NCBI GenBank assembly: GCA_031271465.1 | Contig: JAISVR010000025.1 | Location: forward strand, 41,353-105,352 | DNA from: Prevotellaceae bacterium | Lineage (GTDB): Bacteria; Bacteroidota; Bacteroidia; Bacteroidales; Paludibacteraceae | Direction of reading: 5' to 3' | DNA: 64,000 bases | In this document: in pieces, positions 24,691-31,938 of the stretch | Layout of the letters: each line of letters begins with the position of its first letter | Numbering within the stretch: the first letter of the stretch is position 1 | The notes under the pieces: model-generated | Databases searched by the model: none | What the model was told of the DNA's origin: nothing | The model's input: only the letters and a program-made list of their open reading frames with translations | Position numbers and translations under genes: made by a program

Positions 24691-25617
24691 ATGGATATTC
24701 TAACAATTGTTCTCACCGTGCTCGGGCTATGCCTTTTTGAGATAATTTGCAGTATCGACAATGCTATTATCAATGCCGATGTGCTGGCTACGATGGGCAA
24801 AAAAGCGCGTCGCTGGTTTTTGCTCTACGGTATTATTTTTGCCGTGTTTGTGGTACGCGGAGTGCTTCCGCTTATTATCGTTTGGGTGCTTAACCCGCAT
24901 TTTACGCTTTTGCAGGTATTCGAAAGTATGGGCGACGAAGAAGTAGCTCGCTCCATAGAAAGCACTGCGCCGATACTCTTTATGGGTGGTGGTACATTTT
25001 TGGTCTTGCTGTTTTTACACTGGATTTTTTTGGAAGAAAAAAACATCGGTCTGCGTATCGAACGGCAGGTACAAAAAATAGGAGTGTGGTTTTATGCAGT
25101 CGCCTCTATCTTCCTTGCCGCAGTGGTGTGGTACGGTATGAAAATCGATCCCATGCTGGCATTTGCAGCGGTAGTTGGTTCTACAGCATTTTTTATCACG
25201 CATGGATTCAAGCAAAATGCCGAAGCGCAGGAAGCCAAGCTGCTTTCGGGAACAAGCGCGATGAGCGATATTTCCAAAATCCTTTATCTCGAAATTATTG
25301 ATATGACCTTTTCTATCGACGGTGTGCTCGGCGCATTTGCCTTTACGCTCGCTATTCCTATCATTTTGCTGGGCAACGGATTGGGAGCATTCGTGGTGCG
25401 CGAAATCACGATAAAAGGTGTTACTCAGATAAAAAAGTATGTATTCCTCAAAAACGGCGCCATGTATTCCATCCTTGTTTTGGGAGCAATTATGATGGCT
25501 GACGGCTTTGGAATACACATTCCCGAATGGCTGTCGCCGATATGTACTTTCCTTATTGTAGGTTTTTTCTTTATCAAATCGAGAATTTACCTCAAAAAGG
25601 GAGAATTTTATGTATAA
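24691..25617 (+). CDS. DUF475 / TerC-family integral membrane protein
   Basis: This 308-residue protein has about eight or nine transmembrane helices. The paired acidic signatures of the TerC superfamily are present: CSIDNAIINADVLA in the first helix (about residues 21-34) and MTFSIDGVLGAFAFT in the second half. TerC proteins are linked to metal-ion (Mn2+) export and tellurite resistance; for the DUF475 branch the substrate is unproven. It lies 45 bases after argS on the same strand with no terminator between, so read-through is likely. Confidence 0.88.
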   Translation: MDILTIVLTVLGLCLFEIICSIDNAIINADVLATMGKKARRWFLLYGIIFAVFVVRGVLPLIIVWVLNPHFTLLQVFESMGDEEVARSIESTAPILFMGGGTFLVLLFLHWIFLEEKNIGLRIERQVQKIGVWFYAVASIFLAAVVWYGMKIDPMLAFAAVVGSTAFFITHGFKQNAEAQEAKLLSGTSAMSDISKILYLEIIDMTFSIDGVLGAFAFTLAIPIILLGNGLGAFVVREITIKGVTQIKKYVFLKNGAMYSILVLGAIMMADGFGIHIPEWLSPICTFLIVGFFFIKSRIYLKKGEFYV

Positions 25618-25642
25618 CAAAACAGAAAAAGCTTATTTATCC

Positions 25643-25674
25643 GAGACCTGTTAGGTTTTTAAAACCAACAGGTA
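25643..25674. repeat. ACCTGTTAGGTTTTT..AACC(A)AACAGGT hairpin repeat
   Basis: It is the same palindrome family as at 10630-10656, with one base lost from the right arm. It precedes the true TerC terminator by 14 bases, which argues that it is a dispersed repeat rather than only a terminator. Confidence 0.6.
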
Positions 25675-25687
25675 TAAAATATTAAAC

Positions 25688-25722
25688 AAAAATCCCATTC
25701 TTTTTCAGAATGGGATTTTTTG
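25688..25722 (+). terminator. Terminator after the DUF475 gene
   Basis: AAAAATCCCATTCT pairs with AGAATGGGATTTTT around a five-base loop, followed by more T residues. Confidence 0.85.
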
Positions 25723-25766
25723 TTGTTTTTCCTCGTTAGTGTAAAAAATCCGGTATCGTATTTCGC

Positions 25767-25903
25767 TACCGGTAAAGTCTCGACTTAGCGTCGATGAAGT
25801 CTTGATATTTACGCAACGAAGTCAGGACTTCGCACCTGTTAAAGTTCTGACTTCGTAGGGTATAAAATCAGGACTTCGTCTGTGCCGAAGTCCCGACTTC
25901 GTT
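25767..25903. repeat. Array of (C)GAAGTCnnGACTTCG dyads
   Basis: About six degenerate copies of AAGTC/GACTT units, spaced by roughly 20-30 bases, fill the space up to the stop codon of the HU-like gene. The clearest are CGAAGTCAGGACTTCG (about 25820) and CGAAGTCCCGACTTCG (about 25886). Each unit is itself a dyad. No -7 box or ORF accompanies them. They could be stacked hairpins at the 3' end of the HU-like mRNA or protein-binding sites. Confidence 0.55.
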
Positions 25904-25904
25904 A

Positions 25905-26309
25905 TTAACCCTGTTTGCTTAGCATCGATTCGGCAGGAATAAAGGTAGCTTTTGCCAGCGCATCGCGCATTTCCACACCGGGTGTAAAGCGGATATTCAG
26001 CCCTTTTATTTGTTTGGTGCTGAATTCGTTGGCGTTGTCCACACCTTCGCCTGTGCAGGTGAGGCGAAACGAACCCCAGTCGCCCAGCTGCACGCTGTGG
26101 CTGTCGAGCAGAAGCCGCAGAAGGATTTTTTGAAACTGGTCGAGCGCCATTTCCACTTCCTTGCGGTTCAGGGTGGTTTCGTCGGCAATAAGGCTTGCCA
26201 CTTCCTTTTCGGGCACTAACCTGATTGATTTCACACTCGGGTAAATTTTCTTCGGAGCTGTTTTGTTTTGCGGATTTCCGCGCTCCACTTTGTTTACTAA
26301 AATAGCCAT
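25905..26309 (-). CDS. HU-family DNA-binding protein
   Basis: This 134-residue HU/IHF-like protein is of the type annotated in Bacteroidota as histone-like or HU-HIG. Conserved segments are VASLIADETTLNRKEVEMALDQF (dimerisation helices) and VQLGDWGSFRLT (the HU beta-saddle start), then a divergent arm region and a C-terminal extension ending in AESMLSKQG. The frame continues 39 codons upstream, but the ATG at 26309 (MAILVNKVERGNP) fits the family start and a -7 box lies upstream at 26358. It would bind DNA non-specifically and bend it. Confidence 0.85.
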   Translation of the reverse strand: MAILVNKVERGNPQNKTAPKKIYPSVKSIRLVPEKEVASLIADETTLNRKEVEMALDQFQKILLRLLLDSHSVQLGDWGSFRLTCTGEGVDNANEFSTKQIKGLNIRFTPGVEMRDALAKATFIPAESMLSKQG

Positions 26310-26357
26310 AGCGGTAATTAGATTAAAGTTAATATTTCCTGTTATTTTTCTCCGCGG

Positions 26358-26365
26358 CAAAGATA
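26358..26365 (-). promoter_or_regulatory. -7 box (TATCTTTG) of the HU-like gene
   Basis: A TAnnTTTG match on the minus strand, 49 bases from the ATG at 26309. It supports the short start and argues against the long N-terminal extension. Confidence 0.5.
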
Positions 26366-26416
26366 AAGGCACATTTTCTTTCATACAATAGAGAGAACTA
26401 CTCATTTTTTTAAATT

Positions 26417-26476
26417 TTATCCGCACAAATACCCGAGAATAACTATTGTGCTGCTCTGCAACTTATGGATGTTGGA
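26417..26476. repeat. Second copy of the 11.2-kb dispersed repeat
   Basis: It runs from TTATCCGCA to GATGTTGGAG and matches 11222-11283 at most positions. It abuts the 134-base inverted-repeat element at 26477. The box that is TATTTTTG in the other copy is TATTTGTG here, so any promoter function is lost or different. Confidence 0.6.
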
Positions 26477-26610
26477 GTACTCTCCTTTACAAAAGGGGAG
26501 AAATTATGCACAAACTACCCTGTTGTTCAAAAGCAATGTTTGGGTAACATTGTCCCCTTTTATAAAGGGGACGAGCGAAGCGGAGGGGTTATACAATACA
26601 AGGAGAGTAC
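26477..26610. mobile_element. 134-bp element with perfect 11-bp inverted ends (MITE-like)
   Basis: GTACTCTCCTT at 26477-26487 is the exact reverse complement of AAGGAGAGTAC at 26600-26610. Inside are further palindromic pieces, including GTCCCCTTTTATAAAGGGGAC (26549-26569) and a GAGGGG run. There is no credible coding sequence, although a 72-codon frame passes through. Size and ends suit a miniature inverted-repeat element. No target-site duplication is obvious. The 452-base gap 26310-26761 contains only this, the dispersed repeat and promoters. Confidence 0.5.
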
Positions 26611-26728
26611 CCCAAAGGAGGGAGGGGTTTTTTGATACGAAACATAGTTTTATGGCACAGCAATGATTTAAATTGTATTTGTTTTTTGCAAGTCAAAGAT
26701 AAACCCTGTTTTTTGTTCAAAAAAAATT

Positions 26729-26736
26729 ATCTTTGT
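26729..26736 (+). promoter_or_regulatory. -7 box (TATCTTTG) of the PAS-LuxR gene
   Basis: A TAnnTTTG match 25 bases before the ATG at 26762. A partial CCTG at -33 spacing of 19 bases (ending at 26709) is weak. Confidence 0.5.
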
Positions 26737-26761
26737 TGGCATTTAAAAAAAAACAATTATT

Positions 26762-27517
26762 ATGAGCCGTAATATCAACGATTTAATGCGTCATACGCCC
26801 GATATACCCAAAATAGATACCGCGAAGCAAAAAGAAATTGATACCTTGATAATTATGAGCGATGCCATTGCAAACCTTACCAACCAGAGCATTTATGTGG
26901 TGGATTATCTGCGGCAGGAATTGCTATATGTGTCGCCTCACCCACTGCTTTTGTGCGGTTATACAAAAGAAGAAGTAAAGGAAATGGGATTTTCATTTAT
27001 GGAAAAGATACTTTCTCCGAACGATTTGCAGTTGTTTTTGGAAACACGGTTGATAACCTGGCAAATTGCCTACAATGTGCCGGTTGAAGACAGGAGTCAG
27101 TTCCGAGCTTCTTATGATATTCATTTCCGGCATACAAACGGTGATGAGGTATTGATAAACAAGAAAGTTGCTCCGCTACTTTTTACCGAAGATGGTTATC
27201 CTTGGATAGGAGTGAGCTTTGTCAGTCCGTCGCCGCGTAAAGAGGTTGGATATTATGCGGCGATGCTGAAAACGAAAAACCTGTATTTTCGCTACAATAC
27301 TGAGAAAAAAATATTTGAGTCATACGAATCTGAAAAGCTAACTAAGCGCGAAGAAGAAATTATGCGCCTGTCGATGCAGGGCTACACCGAAAAAGCTATT
27401 GCCGAAAAAATGTCTATAAGCATACGCACCGTACGCAACCATCGTTGCAATACCGAACGGAAACTCGGCGTGAATAATATGGCTAATGCTGTGGCGATGT
27501 TTGGCTCGGTGATTTAA
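26762..27517 (+). CDS. LuxR-type transcriptional regulator with PAS-like sensor domain
   Basis: This 251-residue protein has an N-terminal PAS-fold region (about 40-155), seen in NQSIYVVDYLRQELLYVSPHPLLLCGYTKEEV with the typical G-Y-T-x-E-E turn. The C-terminal LuxR/GerE helix-turn-helix is at about 195-251 (LTKREEEIMRLSMQGYTEKAIAEKM, recognition helix SISIRTVRNHRC, then TERKLGVNNMANAVA). It lacks a receiver aspartate, so it is not a response regulator; a small-molecule or redox input through the PAS domain is likely. No target is shown by the context. The gene is monocistronic, with a terminator at 27555. Confidence 0.85.
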   Translation: MSRNINDLMRHTPDIPKIDTAKQKEIDTLIIMSDAIANLTNQSIYVVDYLRQELLYVSPHPLLLCGYTKEEVKEMGFSFMEKILSPNDLQLFLETRLITWQIAYNVPVEDRSQFRASYDIHFRHTNGDEVLINKKVAPLLFTEDGYPWIGVSFVSPSPRKEVGYYAAMLKTKNLYFRYNTEKKIFESYESEKLTKREEEIMRLSMQGYTEKAIAEKMSISIRTVRNHRCNTERKLGVNNMANAVAMFGSVI

Positions 27518-27554
27518 CCTGAACTACAACACTATACTTTGGATACTAAATGAT

Positions 27555-27584
27555 AAAACCTCCTGCTTTTAGCGGGAGGTTTTG
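27555..27584 (+). terminator. Terminator of the PAS-LuxR gene
   Basis: AAAACCTCC and GGGAGGTTTT arms with GC/GC extension form a compact hairpin with T residues, 38 bases after the stop. Confidence 0.8.
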
Positions 27585-27721
27585 TCGTTATACAGTCCAC
27601 AGGACTGTGAGCAGGCAGCTTTTTTACTATAATCTCTAACGGGATTTTTATCAGATAGCACTTGAATTAATTAAATGTATGTCATATATAAATCCTTCAT
27701 AGTTTTCTCATAATAAAAGTG

Positions 27722-27729
27722 TATATTTG
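27722..27729 (+). promoter_or_regulatory. -7 box (TATATTTG) of the MBL-fold/MoaF gene
   Basis: A TAnnTTTG match 52 bases before the ATG at 27781 and 25 bases before the alternative ATG at 27754. A TATAAATCC stretch upstream is A+T-rich without a clear -33 element. Confidence 0.5.
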
Positions 27730-27780
27730 TGAAATTATATTTAAAAATAAATCATGTTGAATCCATTAAATGTAAGAATT

Positions 27781-29004
27781 ATGAAAAAGAATCTTTTATT
27801 AACAGCAGTAATGTTTGCAGCATTGCTTTTAAACCAACAAGCTATGGCACAATCGCACGAAGTAATTGAAAAAGACGGAATGAAGATGCACATCATCACT
27901 TCCAAACCTGTCATTTTTGAGGTAACATCGGTCTTACTCGAAGGAAAAAATGAGGCGGTACTGATAGATGCCCAGTTCAGTAAAGAAGATGCTCAACGGG
28001 TAGTAGATATAATAAAAGCTACGGGTAAGGAACTGACAACGATTTTTATCAGCTATTCCGACCCCGACTATTATTTTGGTCTTGACCATATTGCTAAACA
28101 ATTTCCCAAGGCAAAGATATATGCAACTGCCCAAACGGCTTACCTTATCAATGCCACCAAAGATGAAAAAACAGCCATCTGGTCGCCCCAATTGGGAAAT
28201 AATGCACCTGAAAAAATCATTGTTCCTACTGCCATTAATGACGACCACTTTATGTTTGAAGATAAACGGATAGAAATAAAGAAGATTGTTAATGATGAAC
28301 AACATTCTTTTCTTTGGATACCCACAGCCCGTACTATTCTTGGAGGTATTTACCTCTGTGATGCGGAGCACCTCTGGGTTGCCGATTCGCCTACGAAAGA
28401 AGACCGCGCCAAATGGATTGCCGGACTGGATGTGATGGAAAAACTCAATCCCGACTATGCAATACCTGCGCATTTTACCGCAAAGAAAGAAAACCTGAAG
28501 GGTAACGCTTCTATTTTATTTACCAAGCATTACCTGACTGCCTTGGAAAAAGCGTTGGACAGCTCGACAAACAGCGCAGAAGTAATACAAAAAATGAAAA
28601 CTCTTTATCCTAATTTAGCCGGAGTATCCAATTTGGAAATGACGGCAAAGGTATTGAAAGGCGAAACGCTTTGGAAAACGGCAGCGGCATTTCCTGCTAT
28701 CGGTAGAAAAGTCGAAGTAAACTTTGGCGGTGATTATGTTTTCGAACTAAACTTTGAAGATGGAAAATACATGTCGTTCGTTGGTATTAAAGGCAGCCTG
28801 AAAGGTTCGACAGACCGTGTGGCATATACGGCTGTAGAAATAGCACCCAAAGTATACATGGTCTATTGGAGCGAACCCAAAAACAAAAGTCATGTAGTTC
28901 ATGTAGAAGACTTCGGTTTAGGTGTTGCTTACACCAACATCAGTGCGCCCGACGGTTCTTTTACAAATTTGAAGGGTACGCTTAAGCTGTTGGATAATCG
29001 TTAG
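27781..29004 (+). CDS. Exported metallo-beta-lactamase-fold protein (Vmh-like) with C-terminal MoaF-like domain
   Basis: This 407-residue protein has a signal peptide (MKKNLLLTAVMFAALLLNQQAMAQ). A second ATG nine codons upstream (27754) is also possible. Residues of about 25-260 follow the metallo-beta-lactamase fold (VLLEGKNEAVLIDAQF, then IFISYSDPDYYFGLDHI). The usual HxHxDH metal site reads YSDPDY here, so two histidines are replaced. The Vmh-like branch of this fold shows a similar SDPDYYFG. Residues of about 300-405 resemble the MoaF/lipocalin-like domain (GGDYVFELNFEDGKY, YTAVEIAPKVYMVYWSE, VVHVEDFGLGVAYTNI). A periplasmic hydrolase or binding role is possible; activity is doubtful without the normal metal ligands. 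Confidence 0.75.
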   Translation: MKKNLLLTAVMFAALLLNQQAMAQSHEVIEKDGMKMHIITSKPVIFEVTSVLLEGKNEAVLIDAQFSKEDAQRVVDIIKATGKELTTIFISYSDPDYYFGLDHIAKQFPKAKIYATAQTAYLINATKDEKTAIWSPQLGNNAPEKIIVPTAINDDHFMFEDKRIEIKKIVNDEQHSFLWIPTARTILGGIYLCDAEHLWVADSPTKEDRAKWIAGLDVMEKLNPDYAIPAHFTAKKENLKGNASILFTKHYLTALEKALDSSTNSAEVIQKMKTLYPNLAGVSNLEMTAKVLKGETLWKTAAAFPAIGRKVEVNFGGDYVFELNFEDGKYMSFVGIKGSLKGSTDRVAYTAVEIAPKVYMVYWSEPKNKSHVVHVEDFGLGVAYTNISAPDGSFTNLKGTLKLLDNR

Positions 29005-29037
29005 GAGAGGAGTTGATATTAAATTCTCGTAGATAAA

Positions 29038-29073
29038 CAAAAAGCTCGTTCTTTTTTTAGAACGAGCTTTTTG
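29038..29073. terminator. Bidirectional terminator
   Basis: CAAAAAGCTCGTTCT pairs with AGAACGAGCTTTTTG around a six-base loop. With A residues on one side and T residues on the other, it can terminate both the MBL/MoaF gene and the converging isochorismatase-pirin unit. Confidence 0.88.
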
Positions 29074-29093
29074 TTTGTTAGAATTTCCTTTTT

Positions 29094-29708
29094 TTATCTG
29101 GGAAAGAGTCTTGCAGCTTTCATAAATTCGACGAATTGTTGTGCCGTATCGTGCCGGTTCCAATCTCTTTGCAACTCGCAAGCCAATTGCGCCAATCCTG
29201 TTAACTGCGCGCCGGCTTGTTCCAATCTTCTTAGTGCTGTTTGATGGGCAATAACAGAAGTTCCGCCTACACAATCTACCATCGGATACACATCAAATCC
29301 TTCCCTTATAGCATCGAAAGAGGGAAATGACAGACAAGCCTCTGTCCACAAAGCCGTCATAATCAATTTTTTTCTTCCCGTAGCTTTCACAGCTTCATTA
29401 AATTCCTTATCCTCCCAAGCATTGATGGCAGTTCGGTCATGTGAAACAACATTTTCCAAGAGCGAACGAATTTCCGGTACGGTCTCTTTGTTCATACCTG
29501 TTTGTACATTTACCGTAGATAAAACAATCGGCAATTTAAAAACTTTAGCCAAATTGACAAGTAATGTCATATTGTTTACAAGCATGCCTTTATCCATCGA
29601 AGCGATAGAATCTACTTGCACCGGTTGATAATCAATAATAATCAACACTGAATTTTCGGGCGTGATTAGATTATCTTTTTTTCGATTTCTTACTGGATAA
29701 CTACTCAT
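29094..29708 (-). CDS. Isochorismatase-like cysteine hydrolase (YcaC-like)
   Basis: This 204-residue hydrolase belongs to the isochorismatase superfamily. The catalytic Asp is in SVLIIIDYQPVQ (about residue 26), followed by the Lys of GRKKLIMTALWTEACL, where the Cys (TEAC) is the nucleophile at about 124. The length and WTEAC motif match the YcaC branch, whose natural substrate is unclear. It lies five bases after the pirin gene, a pairing often seen in bacteria and possibly linked to oxidation of aromatic compounds or quercetinase-type activity. That link is from context only. Confidence 0.88.
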   Translation of the reverse strand: MSSYPVRNRKKDNLITPENSVLIIIDYQPVQVDSIASMDKGMLVNNMTLLVNLAKVFKLPIVLSTVNVQTGMNKETVPEIRSLLENVVSHDRTAINAWEDKEFNEAVKATGRKKLIMTALWTEACLSFPSFDAIREGFDVYPMVDCVGGTSVIAHQTALRRLEQAGAQLTGLAQLACELQRDWNRHDTAQQFVEFMKAARLFPR

Positions 29709-29713
29709 GATTA

Positions 29714-30562
29714 TTAAGATTTTGCGGGTTTATGTTTAATAAAAGTTCCTTCATTTAACTCATCGAAAGCTTGCATAAGCTCTTCCTTCGTATTCATCAC
29801 GATGGGTCCTCCCCAAGCTATCGATTCTCCGAGAGGCGGAGCGGTAGCAAGCACAAAACGAATTCCTTCTTCTCCGGCTTTCACATAAAATTCGTCGCCT
29901 TTACCGAAAAGAACTGCGGTCTTTCTGGGAATCAACTGTTTTTTCTCGCCAAAACTTCCGCCGCCTTCTACAATATAAACAAACAATGTTTGGTCGGGGT
30001 CAGATTCCATCGAGAAATCTTTGCCGGCATCAACCGTAATATCCAACACCGTAGCCGGAAGATGATGCCCTTTAGCTCCCTGATGATTTTTATACTTTCC
30101 GGCAACAACTTTTACCTTTGCATTACCTTCGTCAAATTCTTTTACCATATTGGCAGTGATATCGAAGTATTTCGGATCGGTCATTTTGTCTTTAGCAGGC
30201 AAATTAATCCAAAATTGCAATCCCAGTAAATGCTTGGTAGCTTGCGGCATTTCCTGGTGCATGATACCACTTCCGCTTGTCATCCACTGGGCATCTCCTC
30301 CCTGTATGGTACCCTTGTTTCCCAAACTATCCTGATGGTCGATGCGTCCTTCCATAAGGTAAGTAAAGGTTTCTATTCCTCTGTGCGGATGCATGGGGAA
30401 ACCTTGCATATAATCTGCCGGATTAGTCGAATCGAACGCATCCAACATAAGAAAAGGATCGAACTTCTGCATGGTATTCGAACCTAAAACCCTTACCAGA
30501 TGTACTCCCGCGCCATCAATGGCATGAGAGCCTGTTACTGTTTCTATAACTTCTCTTTTCAT
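29714..30562 (-). CDS. Pirin family protein
   Basis: This 282-residue two-cupin protein carries the pirin signature FPMHPHRGIETFTYLMEG in the first cupin, with His residues and a Glu as metal ligands. It continues with HQDSLGNKGTIQGGDAQWMTSGSGIMHQE, which supplies the fourth ligand region. The second cupin (about 175-270) lacks the metal motif, as is normal for the family. Pirins bind Fe and have been tied to quercetin dioxygenase activity and regulation. It is co-transcribed with the isochorismatase-like gene (five bases apart). A TACTTTTA upstream is a weak promoter candidate. Confidence 0.92.
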   Translation of the reverse strand: MKREVIETVTGSHAIDGAGVHLVRVLGSNTMQKFDPFLMLDAFDSTNPADYMQGFPMHPHRGIETFTYLMEGRIDHQDSLGNKGTIQGGDAQWMTSGSGIMHQEMPQATKHLLGLQFWINLPAKDKMTDPKYFDITANMVKEFDEGNAKVKVVAGKYKNHQGAKGHHLPATVLDITVDAGKDFSMESDPDQTLFVYIVEGGGSFGEKKQLIPRKTAVLFGKGDEFYVKAGEEGIRFVLATAPPLGESIAWGGPIVMNTKEELMQAFDELNEGTFIKHKPAKS

Positions 30563-30697
30563 AATGCATTTAATTTTTAAAGTTAAAAGTATGGTTGATT
30601 TTTTGTAAAAAACGAGAGCACTAAATTAAACATTAATTCAATAAAAAATAAAAATTTAATAAAATTAATTCTTTAATAATAGAAATAAAATGAAATT

Positions 30698-30815
30698 ATC
30701 CACTTTGAGGCGTGCTCGTCATTGCGAGGCACGGAGCAATCTCTTTATGTTTTTTCTCCGGATTGCTTCGTCGTTCCTCCTTGCAATGACGAGCACGCCA
30801 CGCCTTAAAGGGATA
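30698..30815. repeat. Palindromic GTCATTGCGAGG repeat, copy E
   Basis: The core 30717-30790 (GTCATTGCGAGGCACGGAGCAATC and its mirrored partner ending TTGCAATGAC) is extended outward by GGCGTGCTC / GAGCACGCC. AAAGGGAT closes the right end. It is the best-preserved long copy and the only one outside the 7.8-11.6 kb cluster. It lies in the otherwise empty 30563-30906 gap. Confidence 0.78.
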
Positions 30816-30881
30816 AAATGGGAAAATGATTTTTACATACAGTAATATCTCAGTATTTCGAGTTTGAAGAATAATTTTGTT

Positions 30882-30889
30882 TACCTTTG
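30882..30889 (+). promoter_or_regulatory. -7 box (TACCTTTG) upstream of the nhaD unit
   Basis: A TAnnTTTG match 17 bases before the ATG at 30907. A TTTG at 30863-30866 is only 15 bases away, closer than the usual 19-21. Confidence 0.5.
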
Positions 30890-30906
30890 CACAATTTTTA
30901 TTGCCG

Positions 30907-31311
30907 ATGAAGTTTTTTAAACGCATATCGATTTTTCTCACTTTCCTGCTTGTTGGTAGTTTGTTGTGTCAGCAAGCTGTTTGCAATTTGTACGGTGCAA
31001 AATTGTATACCGCCGAGACCGATGCTTTTGCTTTGAGCAATACTCTGACAAAAGATACACCCCAAAATTATTTTGAAACATATATAACTTACAACAATCC
31101 CCTGATTAACAATGTTTCAACGCATAATGAAAAATCCGATTTAAAACCGGTTTTTCATCATATTTCAGTCAAATTTCTAAAAACACAGTGCATCTGTTTC
31201 AGGTCTTTTTTAGCGAATCGACTACCGGTGTATCGCCTTTATCAACCCCCTTTATCTTTCTCTTTTGCTTGTCAATACTATGTATTTGCCTTGCGGAAGA
31301 TAGTGATTTAG
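30907..31311 (+). CDS. Small exported protein of unknown function
   Basis: This 134-residue protein has an N-terminal signal segment (MKFFKRISIFLTFLLVGSLL, then CQQAVC). The ATG at 30907 is chosen because the longer frame (30877) overlaps the -7 box. The mature part has no recognised domain; its C-terminal half is rich in aromatic residues and cysteines (CICFRSF, FACQYYVFAL). It precedes a small membrane protein and nhaD on the same strand. Because of its odd composition there is some risk that it is not a real gene. Confidence 0.45.
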   Translation: MKFFKRISIFLTFLLVGSLLCQQAVCNLYGAKLYTAETDAFALSNTLTKDTPQNYFETYITYNNPLINNVSTHNEKSDLKPVFHHISVKFLKTQCICFRSFLANRLPVYRLYQPPLSFSFACQYYVFALRKIVI

Positions 31312-31421
31312 CTTCCCTTTTTTAGCTTGAAAAAATGTAATACAAACGGTTTTTTGCTGTTTGTATGTGTTCGTTGTATAATTTCATCGAACGATTATTA
31401 ATTTTTAAAACTAAAAAAATC

Positions 31422-31931
31422 ATGGATAATAATTTTCAGTATCTCGATGAGGTAAAAGATTTACCTATTGAGCAAAAAACAAGTGCGCCGAAACTTGTGT
31501 TATCGGCAATATGTATCATAGCTGCTTTTGTATTGTTTTTCTGTTTAAAACACAATGTATTATATAATATTCTTGGCATAATTCTTTTGGTGATAGGAGT
31601 TTTCTTGTTCATCAAACGGCGTTCGCAGCGACAATACCGGGCAACGGGAAGTAATATTACACAACAGTCTTTTTTCTTTGAAATGAGCGATTTTCAGCGT
31701 GTAAATCGAATGCTCGACAAACCGCTTGCCGATGAACCTCCTCTTCATTTTTTAGCCAACGGTGGTGTGCGTATGGATGTAATTGCCTCCGACGACAAAC
31801 AGTTTGCGGCGGTTCAATTGCTCACTTTTGTGCCTTTTCAACACGAACCGGCAACGCCTGTTTATTCTTTTACAGGTGAGCAAGCTTCGATTATAATTTC
31901 TTTTATAGAAAATTCTAAATCAATTAAATAA
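31422..31931 (+). CDS. Two-helix membrane protein upstream of nhaD
   Basis: This 169-residue protein has two adjacent hydrophobic helices at about 25-45 and 47-62 (LVLSAICIIAAFVLFFCL and VLYNILGIILLVIGVFLFI), then a basic stretch KRRSQRQYR and a soluble domain. The ATG at 31422 (MDNNFQYLDEV) is preferred over the open frame from 31365. It is seven bases from nhaD and almost certainly co-transcribed. I recognise no family; a partner or regulator of the antiporter is conceivable. Confidence 0.65.
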   Translation: MDNNFQYLDEVKDLPIEQKTSAPKLVLSAICIIAAFVLFFCLKHNVLYNILGIILLVIGVFLFIKRRSQRQYRATGSNITQQSFFFEMSDFQRVNRMLDKPLADEPPLHFLANGGVRMDVIASDDKQFAAVQLLTFVPFQHEPATPVYSFTGEQASIIISFIENSKSIK

Positions 31932-31938
31932 ACTACTT

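Noticed and set aside
25767..25903. CRISPR-like repeats at the dyad array
   Set aside because: Units are short, degenerate and irregularly spaced, with no unique spacers.
26310..26426. N-terminal extension of the HU-like protein
   Set aside because: The -7 box at 26358-26365 lies inside it and the conserved HU-type sequence starts at ATG 26309.
26448..26666. 72-codon plus-strand frame in the repeat region
   Set aside because: It runs through the dispersed repeat and the 134-bp inverted-repeat element, has no promoter and no recognisable sequence, and is best explained by repeat composition.
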